From: an uncultured Clostridia bacterium
Lineage (GTDB): Bacteria; Bacillota; Clostridia; TANB77; CAG-508
Length of the DNA stretch: 64,000 nt
Assembly (NCBI GenBank): GCA_934130935.1
Contig: CAKOYQ010000003.1
Coordinates: forward strand, 62,001 to 126,000
Reading direction: 5' to 3'
Position numbers and translations under genes: made by a program. Below, one piece after another: positions 33,690 to 45,900 of the stretch (position 1 is the first letter of the stretch; every line of letters starts with the position of its first letter). Below the pieces are notes generated by a model. It saw nothing but the letters and a program-made list of their open reading frames with translations. It was not told where the DNA came from and searched no databases.

Positions 33690-36600
33690 ATGAAAAAGAA
33701 AAGATTCTGTATAATAATTGCAGTAATGGCAATAGTAGCATTTTTATTAAGTTATATAATAAGTTATGCTAATACAAGTGAGACAATATATGTTAATTTG
33801 ACAAAATTAGATACTAATGGAATAGGATATGGAATAGGAAATCCAACAACAGCAAATGAACCAGGACAACCAGCAACAAATGCATATATATGGAACATAA
33901 CAACATATAATTCTAACAATGTAAATGATATTAGTAACACACAAAGAAACTTATATTGTATAAAAGCAAATTACGGAGACTCATGGAATACAAACAAAGA
34001 TACAATAGTAGGATACAAATTATCATATGACTTACAGTCTGATAGAAAAAATTTATTAGATAAGATTGTAGATAATGGAAAAGATGTTAATGATATACTA
34101 AAAACATTGTTATCTGAATCAGGATATTATAGAGAACTTTTATGGATATTAGATAATGCATATATAAAAGGACAGACAGATAAAAAAGAGTTTTTAAGCA
34201 GTATAGGAATCAATTATGATTCTACAGAAAAAGCGTATTATTATACTCCAATAGAGGGATATGATTATAGTGCACTTGCATCAGCAAATGGGTATACAGA
34301 AGCAAATTTAATTACAGATGAAGATATAAAGGCTGTGCAAAGAGCAGTAATTTGGTATTATACAAATTATTTAACAGATACAACAAATGATGCTGTATTT
34401 AATCAAAAATCTAAAACAGATTGGTTAACAATAACATCTGATGGTACAACATACAAGCAATTAGCTGATTTTAATAAATTTGAAGAAACAGAAAATGGCC
34501 CACTTAGAAATGAACAAGCACAGATATTGTATAATTATTTAGTAGATGCAGCTTCAAAGAATGCTAGTAAGTATACAGAAGAAAATAATTATACAATAAC
34601 TAAAGGAGTAACTGTAAATACAACAGGATTAACCCAAAACTCTAATGGAAAATACAGACTATCTGCAACTAGAGTAGATTCAAACTATGTGGTAGGACCA
34701 ATAATTATAGATAAAAATGACTCTTTAGCAGATGGAATATCAATAACTGTTACAAATCAAGATAATAGTGATATACAATATACTTTTACAGATAGTAGAG
34801 GAAATTCTCTTCAAACAACTAACATAAAAGATTTAGTTGGAAGAGCAGAAGGATTTTATATAACTGTATCAAGAAGTGGTATAGAAAAAGTAAATATAAA
34901 AATAAATACAACACAAGAAACTACAAAAAAGACATTGTGGTTAGATGGAACTGAAACTGCAGATGCAATAGAATTAAATTCAGAACAACCAATAGTAGAA
35001 GTAACAAGAGCAACAAAAGAAATACCAACAGAATTTGAAGCACAACCAAATGAATTTGATTTAGCATTACGTAAATACATAACACAATTAAATGGAACAA
35101 ACTTGAAAGATACTAGAATACCAAATATTGATGAAACAACACTACAAACAGCTACAACAGCAACATACAAACATAGAAAAGATCCAGTAGTGGTTAAGGA
35201 TAATGATGAGGTAACATATAACATTTCAATATATAACGAAGGCAATAAAGAGGGGTATGCTACAAAAATAATTGATCAATTACCAGCAGGTTTAATTAAC
35301 TCACCAAATAATTCATCAACAGTTGTTTCTAAAGATAAATCTGGAAACATAAAAAACACTTATAAATTAGCATATGATACTATGACAAATCAAATATTAC
35401 TTACTATTGTAAATACAACCGAAAATCCAGCAAAGACATTAAAAGCTTATACAGCAGGCAGTTTAGATTCTGAAGTAATTGAAATAAAATGTAAAGTAAC
35501 ACAAGAAGCTGATACAAAAAATCAGATAATATTAACTAATGTTGCATGGATAAGTGAAGCTTATGATGCACAAGGCACAACTACAGTAGATAGAGATTCT
35601 CAACCAGAAACATTCCCAAATGTAAATAAAAATAACATGCAAACATATAAAGGAGATTCATCAAATGATGAGGATCTATCAAAAAAAGACAATTTTTATA
35701 AAGGTGAGCAAGATGATGATGACTTTGAAAAATTAGTAATTATGCCAGAAGAAAAAATATTTGATTTAGCATTATTCAAACATATTGCAGCAATAAGCAA
35801 AGACCAAACAATAGAAAATGGAGAATATGTAACAGATAACAAAAATATTGATGGAACATATTTAAGAGCACCTGTTGTAACAGCAATAAATCCAGAAACA
35901 GGAAAAATAACATATAAAGAAGATAATAAAGAAGCATTAACTGTAGAACCAGGTGATTATGTATTATATACAATTAGAGTGTACAACGAAGGCGAAGTTA
36001 ATGGATATGCAAGCAAAATAAAAGATACATTACCAATAGGATTAGAATTTGTTGTTGGCAATGAAGAATATAATGGAAAATGGAATTTAGATGGAATGGA
36101 CAAAGATGGAAGACAAGTAGTATCAACAACATGGTTTGCTAAAGGACAAGGAGCAGAATTAAATGCAGTAGAGGGAGATTCAAATTATAAAGCAAATCTT
36201 TTATATGCATTAAAAAAAGACGGAGCAATAAGTACAACAGACCCAGAAAATCCTGATTATATAGATGCACAAGTACTATGTAAAGTAACAGAAAATGCAA
36301 CATCTGATAGAGTTTTAGTAAATTATGCCCAAATAGCAGATGACAGTGATGAAAATGGAAACCCTATAGATGATATAGATTCAACTCCAGATAACTTTGT
36401 AAATCCAGACAGAGAATTTGAAGATGATGAAGATTTAGAAAGAATAAAAGTAAGGACACCAGGACAATATGATTTAGTTTTAGTTAAAGAAGATAAAGAT
36501 GGAGTACAATTAAACTCAACAGCAAAATTTGAAATAACAACAAATGGTGTTAAAGAAGAAAAAGAAATAACAGGTAGATTGACAATAGCACAAAATGTAC

Positions 36601-38951
36601 CTGTAGATGCAGACCATTTAACAGATGATGTGTATGTAATAAAAGAAACAAAAGCACCAGATGAATATTGCGAATTTGATGGAACAATAACAGTAACAGT
36701 ATCAAAAAGCATAAAAGCTGATGGCTCAGGATATGAAAAGAGCATTAAATATACAGTAGTGGATTCAAAAGGAAATGATATTACAAATAAAAAAGATGCA
36801 AATGTATATTTGAATGATGATGGAAATATATATGTTGAAGTTAAAAACTATAAAGAGCCAGAAATACATAAAGGTGTAAAAGATGTAACAAATCAGGATT
36901 CAGGATATAATGCAGATGAAGTTCATTCTTGGGTAATAGAATCAGGAATACCTAAGAACGTAGATGACTATAAATTTTATGATATAATTGATGATATTGA
37001 TTATAGACTAAAATTTGAAGGAAAAGAAAATGTTACAGTAAAAATAGGAAACACAAAATTAACAGAAGGAACAGACTATAAAATAACATATACAGAAAAT
37101 GCAACAGGAGTTCAAGATAAAACAAAATCTGGAACATTAACACTAACATTTATAGATATAGATAATGGCATGCAAGCATCTGACAAAATAAAGAATAATG
37201 CAGGAGAAAAAGTTCAAGTAACATTTAAAACAACATTTGCTAAAGATGAAAACGGAAAACTTTTAGCAGCTATGGGAGAACAAATAGAAAATCAAGCAAA
37301 ACTTGAATATACAAATACATCAAGTGATAACAAAGTAGTAAAAGAATCAGAAAAGCCAGAAGTACATACAGGTGGTGTAACATTATACAAATATTATGTA
37401 GCAAACAATCAAAAAGTTTCATTAGCAGGAGCAAAATTTGGAATCTATGCAACAGAAGAAGATGCTAAAAATAACAAAAATGTTATATCAACAGCAGAAT
37501 CAGATGAAAAGGGTATAGTGAAATTTATAGGTTTACAATATGGCGGAGATGCAAAATCTGATGAAAACAACAAAACATCAAATGGAACATATGAATATGA
37601 TGCGGACAAAGCAAGCACAAAATATTGGGTAGCAGAAATTGAAGCACCAGCAGGATATCAGAAATATAGTGGAATAATTGAAGTAACAATAAATAAAGAT
37701 AGCTATAATGAAGAAAAGATTCAATATGAAGTTGAAAATGCTAAATTAAACTTTGATTTAGCACTAAGAAAATTTATAACAGAAGTTGAGGGAAAAGAAG
37801 TAACATCAAGAGTACCACAAGTAAAAATAGATAATGGAAAAGTTACATATGAACATAGTAAAGACCCTGTAACAGTACATGTAGATGACACAATAATATA
37901 TACATTAAGAATATTCAATGAAGGAAATATAGATGGATATGCAAGTGAAATAGAAGATGATATTCCTGAATATTTAGAATATTTACCAGATGAAGAAACA
38001 AATATTGATTATATGTGGAAAATGTATGATAAAGATGGAAAGGAAACTACAAATCCAGAAGAGGCAGTTAAAGTAAAAACAGCATATTTATCAAAAGACA
38101 ATGGTACTGATAAATTACTAAAAGCATTTGACGGTACAAATATAAATTATCAAGATGTAAAAATAGCATTTAAAGTAAAAGATCCAAATTCAAATACAAC
38201 AATTATTACAAACCATGCTCAAATATCTGATGATAGTGACAAAGATGGAAATCCTATAGAAGATATTGATTCAAAACCAGGAGAATGGAATGATGGGGAA
38301 GATGATCAAGATGAAGAAAATGTTAAAGTAGAATACTTCGATTTAGCATTATTAAAATTTGTATCAAAAGTAATCGTTATAGAAGATGGAAAGGAAAAAA
38401 TAACAGAAACAGGATATAATGGACATGAAGATCCAGAGCCAGTAGTCAAAGTAGAGTTGCATAAAAAGAAAATAAATGAAGTTACTGTTAAGTTTGGTTA
38501 TGGAATAACAATAACAAATGAAGGTGACATTCCTGGATATGCAACAGAAATTACAGATTACATTCCAGAAGGTTTAAGATTTGAAGCATCTGATAATCCA
38601 CTATGGAAAGACGAAGGAAATAATGTAATATCTACAAAGCAATTAGAAAATACATTATTACAACCAGGAGAAAGTGCAACAGTAGAAGTTATACTTACTT
38701 GGATAAATGGAGCAGATAATTTAGCATTAAAAACTAATACAGCTGAAATATCTGAAGATAAAAATGAATATGATGTGCCAGACAGAGATTCAACACCAGA
38801 CAATAAAAAAGAAGGTGAAGATGATATAGATATTGCAAAAGTTATACTAGCTATAACAACAGGTATTGCAAAAACATATTTTTCATTAACAGTAGGACTA
38901 TTAGCAGTAGTATTAGTAGGAGTTATACTAATTAAGAAATTCGTAATATAA
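33690..38951 (+). CDS. Giant modular surface protein 1 (TED-like head, DUF11/isopeptide-type repeats)
   Basis: 1753-residue exported protein with an N-terminal signal/anchor (FCIIIAVMAIVAFLLSYI) and a C-terminal transmembrane helix (about 1728-1749) ending KKFVI. The N-terminal ~300 residues resemble a thioester adhesin domain, with candidate Cys C90 (RNLYCIKANYG) and Gln Q217 (AVQRAVIWYY); this is inference. DUF11-like modules start with FDLALRKYI-type strands at about 456, 691, 1355 and 1550. Each carries YNEGNxxGYAxxIxDxLPxGL and acidic DSDxNGNPIxDxDS loops. A SpaA/Cna-B-like module is near 927, a pilin-D2-like module near 1058 and another SpaA-like module near 1230 (LAGAKFGIYAT). No LPXTG is present. 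A paralogue lies directly downstream. Confidence 0.85.
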   Translation: MKKKRFCIIIAVMAIVAFLLSYIISYANTSETIYVNLTKLDTNGIGYGIGNPTTANEPGQPATNAYIWNITTYNSNNVNDISNTQRNLYCIKANYGDSWNTNKDTIVGYKLSYDLQSDRKNLLDKIVDNGKDVNDILKTLLSESGYYRELLWILDNAYIKGQTDKKEFLSSIGINYDSTEKAYYYTPIEGYDYSALASANGYTEANLITDEDIKAVQRAVIWYYTNYLTDTTNDAVFNQKSKTDWLTITSDGTTYKQLADFNKFEETENGPLRNEQAQILYNYLVDAASKNASKYTEENNYTITKGVTVNTTGLTQNSNGKYRLSATRVDSNYVVGPIIIDKNDSLADGISITVTNQDNSDIQYTFTDSRGNSLQTTNIKDLVGRAEGFYITVSRSGIEKVNIKINTTQETTKKTLWLDGTETADAIELNSEQPIVEVTRATKEIPTEFEAQPNEFDLALRKYITQLNGTNLKDTRIPNIDETTLQTATTATYKHRKDPVVVKDNDEVTYNISIYNEGNKEGYATKIIDQLPAGLINSPNNSSTVVSKDKSGNIKNTYKLAYDTMTNQILLTIVNTTENPAKTLKAYTAGSLDSEVIEIKCKVTQEADTKNQIILTNVAWISEAYDAQGTTTVDRDSQPETFPNVNKNNMQTYKGDSSNDEDLSKKDNFYKGEQDDDDFEKLVIMPEEKIFDLALFKHIAAISKDQTIENGEYVTDNKNIDGTYLRAPVVTAINPETGKITYKEDNKEALTVEPGDYVLYTIRVYNEGEVNGYASKIKDTLPIGLEFVVGNEEYNGKWNLDGMDKDGRQVVSTTWFAKGQGAELNAVEGDSNYKANLLYALKKDGAISTTDPENPDYIDAQVLCKVTENATSDRVLVNYAQIADDSDENGNPIDDIDSTPDNFVNPDREFEDDEDLERIKVRTPGQYDLVLVKEDKDGVQLNSTAKFEITTNGVKEEKEITGRLTIAQNVPVDADHLTDDVYVIKETKAPDEYCEFDGTITVTVSKSIKADGSGYEKSIKYTVVDSKGNDITNKKDANVYLNDDGNIYVEVKNYKEPEIHKGVKDVTNQDSGYNADEVHSWVIESGIPKNVDDYKFYDIIDDIDYRLKFEGKENVTVKIGNTKLTEGTDYKITYTENATGVQDKTKSGTLTLTFIDIDNGMQASDKIKNNAGEKVQVTFKTTFAKDENGKLLAAMGEQIENQAKLEYTNTSSDNKVVKESEKPEVHTGGVTLYKYYVANNQKVSLAGAKFGIYATEEDAKNNKNVISTAESDEKGIVKFIGLQYGGDAKSDENNKTSNGTYEYDADKASTKYWVAEIEAPAGYQKYSGIIEVTINKDSYNEEKIQYEVENAKLNFDLALRKFITEVEGKEVTSRVPQVKIDNGKVTYEHSKDPVTVHVDDTIIYTLRIFNEGNIDGYASEIEDDIPEYLEYLPDEETNIDYMWKMYDKDGKETTNPEEAVKVKTAYLSKDNGTDKLLKAFDGTNINYQDVKIAFKVKDPNSNTTIITNHAQISDDSDKDGNPIEDIDSKPGEWNDGEDDQDEENVKVEYFDLALLKFVSKVIVIEDGKEKITETGYNGHEDPEPVVKVELHKKKINEVTVKFGYGITITNEGDIPGYATEITDYIPEGLRFEASDNPLWKDEGNNVISTKQLENTLLQPGESATVEVILTWINGADNLALKTNTAEISEDKNEYDVPDRDSTPDNKKEGEDDIDIAKVILAITTGIAKTYFSLTVGLLAVVLVGVILIKKFVI

Positions 38952-38988
38952 AAAAATAAATTAAGAGCCGAAAACCAAAGGTAAAATT

Positions 38989-39043
38989 GGGGTCGGTTCT
39001 TTTTTTGCCCTTGGGCAAAAAAGGAACCGACCCTAATTTGCCC
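38989..39043. repeat. Inverted pair of REP-like elements; 3' hairpin of surface gene 1
   Basis: GGGGTCGGTTCTTTTTTTGC at 38989 is followed after 4 nt by the oppositely oriented 31-nt copy (39013-39043). Together they form a nearly perfect ~21-bp hairpin with a T-rich arm. The unit may serve as the terminator of the surface protein gene. Confidence 0.75.
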
Positions 39044-39065
39044 AAAAATTTAGTAAAAATAAACA

Positions 39066-39094
39066 TTGATTTTTTTGTCGAGAAAATATATAAT
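39066..39094 (+). promoter_or_regulatory. Promoter of giant surface protein gene 2
   Basis: TTGATT (39066-39071), 17-nt spacer, TATAAT (39089-39094), 39 nt before the start codon. Same hexamers and spacing as surface gene 1. Confidence 0.8.
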
Positions 39095-39132
39095 TTATAT
39101 AAAAAAATAAACCAAAGAGAGGTAGATGAAAG

Positions 39133-39912
39133 ATGAAGAAAAAAATTGCAATTATTGGAGTTATTTTACTTACAATAGCATATATAATTTTTCATATTGT
39201 CAGTTATGCTGGAAATGAAGTTATATATGTAGGATTAAATACTACCCATCCAAATGGAGATGGATATGGATTAGGTAGCCCTAAAAGTGGAGGATTAGGT
39301 ATATGGAATTTAAGAAACTATGACTCGACAGACAGAAATAATGAGAGTAGTATTCAGAAAGAATTATATTGTTTAAAAGGCGATTATGGAGAAACTTGGA
39401 ATCAAAATTCAGCTACAGTAATAGAATACAATTTATCATATGATTTAGACACAGAAAGAGAAAAATTATTGCAATTATTAGGGGGAGCAAGTAGTGATGC
39501 CAATACAGTTGTAACAGAAATTTTAAGTGATAGTACTTCTGGAATTTATAAAGAATTATTGTGGGTAATAGATAATGCATTTATTCCAGGTAAATCAGAT
39601 AAAGAGCAATTACTTAAAAAATTAGGAATATTGTATGATTCAAAGGAAAACTTATATTATTATAAATCACCAGATAATTATGATTATTCTGATAAAATTT
39701 ATAACTTCGAATGGACTACAACATTGACTGAAACAGATATAAAAGCTGTCCAACAAGCAGTAATTTGGTATTTCGCAAATGCAAAATTAGATAATGATGC
39801 AACATTTGATAAAACAAATGCAACAGATTGGTTAACAATAACAGATGATGATGGGAATACATATCTTCAATTAGTTGATTACAAAAACCGGAGAAGGGGC
39901 TGCAAGATATGA
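39133..39912 (+). CDS. Giant modular surface protein 2, 5' fragment (frameshifted)
   Basis: N-terminal 259 residues of a paralogue of surface protein 1: signal/anchor (IIGVILLTIAYIIFHIVSYA), candidate thioester Cys C80 (KELYCLKGDYG) and Gln Q207 (AVQQAVIWYF). After LQLVDYKN the frame goes off into RRRGCKI and stops. The alignment expected from the paralogue resumes in the +1-shifted frame as KTGEGAARYDQANILYNYL. The break lies at an A5 run (39883-39887); four As would restore one frame of 2439 codons. It is either a real inactivating or phase-variable mutation or a sequence error. Start ATG 39133 follows GAGAGGTAGATGAAAG. Confidence 0.82.
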   Translation: MKKKIAIIGVILLTIAYIIFHIVSYAGNEVIYVGLNTTHPNGDGYGLGSPKSGGLGIWNLRNYDSTDRNNESSIQKELYCLKGDYGETWNQNSATVIEYNLSYDLDTEREKLLQLLGGASSDANTVVTEILSDSTSGIYKELLWVIDNAFIPGKSDKEQLLKKLGILYDSKENLYYYKSPDNYDYSDKIYNFEWTTTLTETDIKAVQQAVIWYFANAKLDNDATFDKTNATDWLTITDDDGNTYLQLVDYKNRRRGCKI

Positions 39913-42900
39913 CCAAGCCAATATTTTATATAATTATTTGATAGATTCAGCAATAAAAAATGCAGATAAATATACTTCTAATGGATACAAAAAACCAGTA
40001 GAAATGAATTTAACAGAACTTACATCAAATGCAGATGGCAAATATGAAATAGATTCTAATAGAAATGGTGACAATTATATAACAGGACCAATAAAAATAA
40101 CTAAAAACAATGACCTTAATTATGATATAAAATTAAAGATAACAAATTCTGTAACTGGAGCTGAAATTAATTCATCAAATTATATATTTACAGATGCAAA
40201 TGGAACATCATTAGGAACAACTGATATTACTACACTAGCAGGAAGAGCAGATGGATTTTATATATCAATTCCTAGAACTGTTGCTAAAGAAATAGACATA
40301 GATGTAACAATAAATTATAACACCAAAATTAAGAAGATATGGTTAGTAGGAACAGAAAATGAAAATACTTCAGTTACACTTAATTCAGAGCAACCAGTAC
40401 TTGAGGTGTCAGAAGAATTACAAACAGATAGTGTGAAATTGACAGCAATACCAAAAGAATTTGATTTAGCATTACGTAAATATATAACAAAACTTAATGG
40501 GGCTGATATAGCAGATACAAGAGTTCCAAATATATCAGAAGACACATTACAAAATGGAACAACTGCAACATATAGACATAGAAAAGATCCTTTAGTTGTA
40601 GAAAATGGAGATATTGTTACATATAAAATAACTATATATAATGAAGGAAATAAAAACGGTTATGCAAGTGAAATAACAGATCAGTTACCAACAGGTTTGA
40701 AATATACAGGAGAAACAACAATCACATCAAATAAAAATACATATAATGTAACATATGATTCAAAAAACAATAAAATAATATTTACAACAACAACTGCAAC
40801 AGCTTTGAATGCATATGAAGTTGGAAAATTAGATAATGAGACTTTAGAATTTACCTGTGAAGTTACAGCAACACCAGATACATCTAGTGATAAAATATTG
40901 ACAAATGTTGCATGGATATCTAAAGCATATGATTTAGATGCAAATAAAGAAATTACAAACATTGGGGATGATAGAGACTCAAGACCACAGACATACCCAA
41001 CTTTGGACAAAGATAGTATGGAAAACTACAAAGGGAACTCATCAAACAAAACAGATTTAACAGATAGTACATATTATTATGCAGGAGAACAAGATGATGA
41101 TGATTTTGAGAAATTGGTTGTAGAGCCTCAAACGTCAATAACAGTAACAAAAACTTGGGATGATAATAATGACCAAGATGGATTGAGAAAAAAGATAACT
41201 TCAGTAAGTGTAAATTTATTAGCAAACAATCAAGTTGTAGATACAGCAAGCTTAACTCCAAATAATTCTTGGACATATACATTCAGCAACTTGCCAGTTA
41301 AGGAAAATGGAAATGTAATAACATATTCTGTTGCAGAAGCATCTGAAATTGAGGGATATGAAACAACAGTAAATGGCTTTACGATTACTAATACACATAC
41401 ACCAGAGATAACTCAAGTTTCAGTTGAAAAAATTTGGAATGATAACAATAACCAAGATGGAAAAAGACCAGACTCAATAAATGTAAACTTATTAGCAAAT
41501 GGAACAGCAGTTGAGGGAAAAACAGCTACATTAAATGATGCGAACAGTTGGAAATATACATTTGCAAACTTACCAGTATATTCAAATGGAAATAAAATAA
41601 CATACACAGTATCAGAACCAACATTGCCAACAGGATATACAAAAGAAATAACAGGAGATGCAACAACAGGCTTTATAATAACAAATACACATAAGATATT
41701 TGACTTAGCATTACGTAAATATATAACAAAAGTAAATGATACAGCACTAACAACAGCAAATACAAGAGTTCCCAATATATATGAAGATACATTACAAAAT
41801 GGAACCACAGCAACATATAAACACAGAAAAGACCCTGTGCAAGTTGTACAAGGGGATGTAGTAACATATCAAATAGCAATTTACAATGAAGGGCAAAAAA
41901 CGGGATATGCAAGCCAAATAATTGATCAATTACCAACAGGCTTAAAATATTCAGGAGATGCAACAATAATTTCTAAAAATGCTTCAGGAGCAAATAAAAA
42001 CACATACAATGTAAACTATAATTCTGAAACAAACAGAATAACACTTGATATAACAGGTGTTGCAAAAGATTTGAACGCATATCAAGAAGGTAAATTAGAT
42101 AAAGAAATAATAGAAATTAAATGTACAGTAGTAGCTGAAGCAGATACAACTAGCAAAAAAACACTAACAAATGTTGCATGGATAAGTGGGGCTTATGACA
42201 CTGAAAATAATACATCAACTACAACAGACAGAGATTCTCAACCAGAAACAATTCCAAATGTTAATAAAGATAATATGGAAAAATATAAAGGAAATACAGA
42301 AAACAATGAAGACTTAACAGACAAAACATATTATTATAAAGGCGAGCAAGATGATGATGACTTTGAAAAATTGGTTATAGAACCAGAATCAACTAATGTT
42401 TCTGTAAAAAAAGTATGGGAAGATAATAATAATCAAGACGGAAAAAGGTTAACAGATATAACAATACAATTATTAGCAAATGGAACAGAAGTAGAAGGAA
42501 AAACAACTACATTAAATGAAAACAATAACTGGAATTATACTTTTAGAAATTTACCTAAGAAATCAGGTGGAACAAGTATAAATTACACTGTTAAAGAAAT
42601 AGAAACAATAGATGGATATACATCAAAAACAACAGGAAGTATGGCAGATGGATATACAATAACAAATACACACACACCAGAAACAATAAATATTCCAATA
42701 AAAAAAGTATGGGAAGATAATAATAATCAAGATGGAATAAGACCAAAAAATATAACTATAACATTATTTGCAGATGGAGAAGAGGTTGAAGGTAAAAAAG
42801 TTCAAATAAAAGGAGACGAAAATGAGTGGACATATACATATGAAAATTTACCTAAATATGCAAATGGTGTAGAAATAATTTACACTATAAACGAAACTGG

Positions 42901-45900
42901 AGTGCCACAAGGATATGATTCAAGCAAAACAGGAGACATGGCAAATGGATTTACCATAACAAACACACATACACCAGAAGTTAGAAATATTTCAGTAAAA
43001 AAAGTATGGGTAGACAATGATAATCAAGATGGAATAAGACCAACATCAATAGAACTAATATTAAAAGCAAATGGCACAGAAAAACAAAGACATACACTAG
43101 AAGGAAATGGAAATGAATGGACATATACATTCACAAATTTACCAAAATATGAAAATGGAACAGAAATAACATATACAGTAGAAGAAAGTGGTGTTCCATC
43201 AGGATATAAATCATTAACAACAGGAAGTATGGCAGGAGGATTTACACTTACAAATACATATACACCAGGAAAAACAAGTGTAAAAGTAAAAAAAATATGG
43301 GAAGACAATAATAACCAAGATGGATTAAGACCAGATAAGGTAAGTGTAAGCTTAATTGCAAATGGAGATGAAAAAAATCCTGTACAAACAGTAGATTTAA
43401 ATGAAGCAAATGGATGGGAATATACATTTACAGACTTACCAGAAAAATCAAATGGAAATGAAATAGAATACTCAATTATTGAAAATACAAAAATAGATGG
43501 ATATACAACATCAATAAAAAATAATAATACAACAAGTACTGCTGGAGAAATTCAAACAACATCTGCACCAGAATATACAATAACAAATACACATGATACA
43601 GATGAAATAAGTATAACAGTAAATAAAGTATGGAATGATGATAATGATGCAGATAAAATAAGACCAACATCGATTGTGGTAAATGTTAAAAATGGAGAAC
43701 AAATAGTAGCAACAATAACATTAAGTGCTGAAAACAACTGGACACATACTTTTGAGAATTTACCAGCAAAACAAAATGGAAATAACATTAATTATGTATT
43801 AGAAGAAGTTGAACCAGATGGATATACAGGAAATATTACAGAAAATAGTGCAAACAATTATACAATAACAAATACACATACACCTAATAAAGCATTTGAC
43901 TTGGCATTACGTAAATATATTACAAGAATAAATAATAATGATTTGACAACATTAGGACTAGCATCAAGAATACCAAAAATATCGGAAGCAGCTTTAAAAA
44001 CAGGTACTACAGCCGAATACCAACATAGAAAAGACCCGATAAAAGTAGAAGAAGGGGATATAGTAACATATCAAATAACAATATATAATGAAGGCGATAA
44101 AGACGGATATGCAAACCAAATAATTGACCAATTACCAACAGGATTAATATATAATCCAAGCAGTACAGTAACATCAAAAGATTCAAAAGGAGCAGATAAA
44201 AACACATACACTGTAACTTATGAAGCTTCAACAAATAGAGTAACATTTGATATTGTAAACACTGAAGGAAATTCAGCAAAAGACTTAAAAGCATATGCGA
44301 CTGGAAATCTGGATAGTGAAACAATAGAAATAAAATGTAAAGTTGTATACAAGGCTGTTGTGGGAAATAAAAATATATTAACAAATGTGGCATGGATAAA
44401 TGAAGCATATAATACAACAGATAAAAAGTCAGTTATAAAAGCGGGAGAAGACAGAGATTCAGAACCAGGAACAAAGCCAAATGTAAACAAAGATAATATG
44501 GAAAATTATAAAGGAGATACATCAAATAAAGATGATTTAGCAGATAGCACATATTATTATAAAGGTGAGCAAGACGATGACGATTTTGAAAAAATATATG
44601 TTAAAACATTTGATTTAAGCTTAAGAAAATTCATAATATCAGTAAATGGAGTAGAAATGAAAGACAATAAAGGAAAATACACAAGAGAACCAGATGTTGA
44701 TATTACTGGACTAAAAAATGGAACATCAACAACAGCAATATATAAACATCCAAAAACTCCAGTGTCATTGAAAGTTGGAGATAATGTAATATATACAATA
44801 AGAGTATATAATGAAGGTGAAGTTGCTGGATATGCAAATGAAGTAAAAGATTATTTACCACCATATTTAATATATGTAGAAGATAGTGCAATTAATAAAA
44901 AGTATGGATGGCAAATATCAGAAAATGGAAGGATTGCGACAACTTCATGTTTATCAAACAAAGAAATTAGTGAATTTGATGGAACTAAATTAGCTTATGA
45001 AGACTTGCAAATAGAATGTAAAATTTCGGAAAATGCTATTCCAGATGAAAGTATAACAAATATAGCAGAGATTTCAGAATATAAATATGGAGACACAGTA
45101 ATTACACAAGATATTGATTCAAAATCTGATAATATAACTGAGAAATTACCAGAAGATGAAAAATTACCAGATTATAAAAAAGACAAAGAGAAAGATGAAT
45201 ACATACCAGGAAATGAAGACGATGATGACTTTGAAAAAGTATATGTAAAAGAATTTGATTTAGCATTAAGAAAATTCATAACAAAAGTACAAGAAAAAGA
45301 AGTAACAACAAGAGAGCCACAAGTAAAAAATGAAGATGGAAAAATTTCATATGAGCATACAAAAGATCCTGTAACATTACATGTTGGAGATGTAGTAATT
45401 TATACATTAAGAATATATAATGAAGGAGAGATAGATGGATATGCAAGTGAAATAACAGACGATATACCAGAATTTTTAGAATATTTACCAGATGAAACCA
45501 CAAATGTTGAATATATGTGGAAAATGTATGATGAAAATGGAAAAGAAACAACAAATGTACAACAAGCTTCAAAAGTAAAAACAACATATTTATCAAAAGA
45601 TAATAGTAAAGACAATTTATTAAAAGCATTTGATGGAAATACATTATATTATAAGGACATAAAAATAGCATTTAAAGTAAAAGACCCAAATTCAAATACT
45701 TATATAATAACAAATCATGCACAAATATCTGATGATACTGATGAAGATGGAAATAAAATCAATGATAAAGATTCAGAAACAGATAAATGGAATGAAGGAG
45801 AAGATGACCAAGACATTGAAAATGTTAAAGTAGAATATTTCGATTTATCAATATTAAAATTTGTTTCAAAAGTAATAATACAAGAAAATGGACAAGAAAA

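Noticed and set aside
38860..38951. LPXTG-type sorting signal at the surface protein C-termini
   Set aside because: No LPxTG, NPxTG or similar motif precedes the final hydrophobic helix in either protein.
39066..39094. Spo0A box in the surface gene 2 promoter (TTTTTGTCGAGAAAA)
   Set aside because: TGTCGAG has a mismatch in the core TGNCGAA, and the first paralogue's promoter lacks it; too weak to claim.
42397..43880. Regularly spaced repeats resembling an array
   Set aside because: The spacing is ~290 nt and the repeats are in frame and encode Cna-B domains; not CRISPR.
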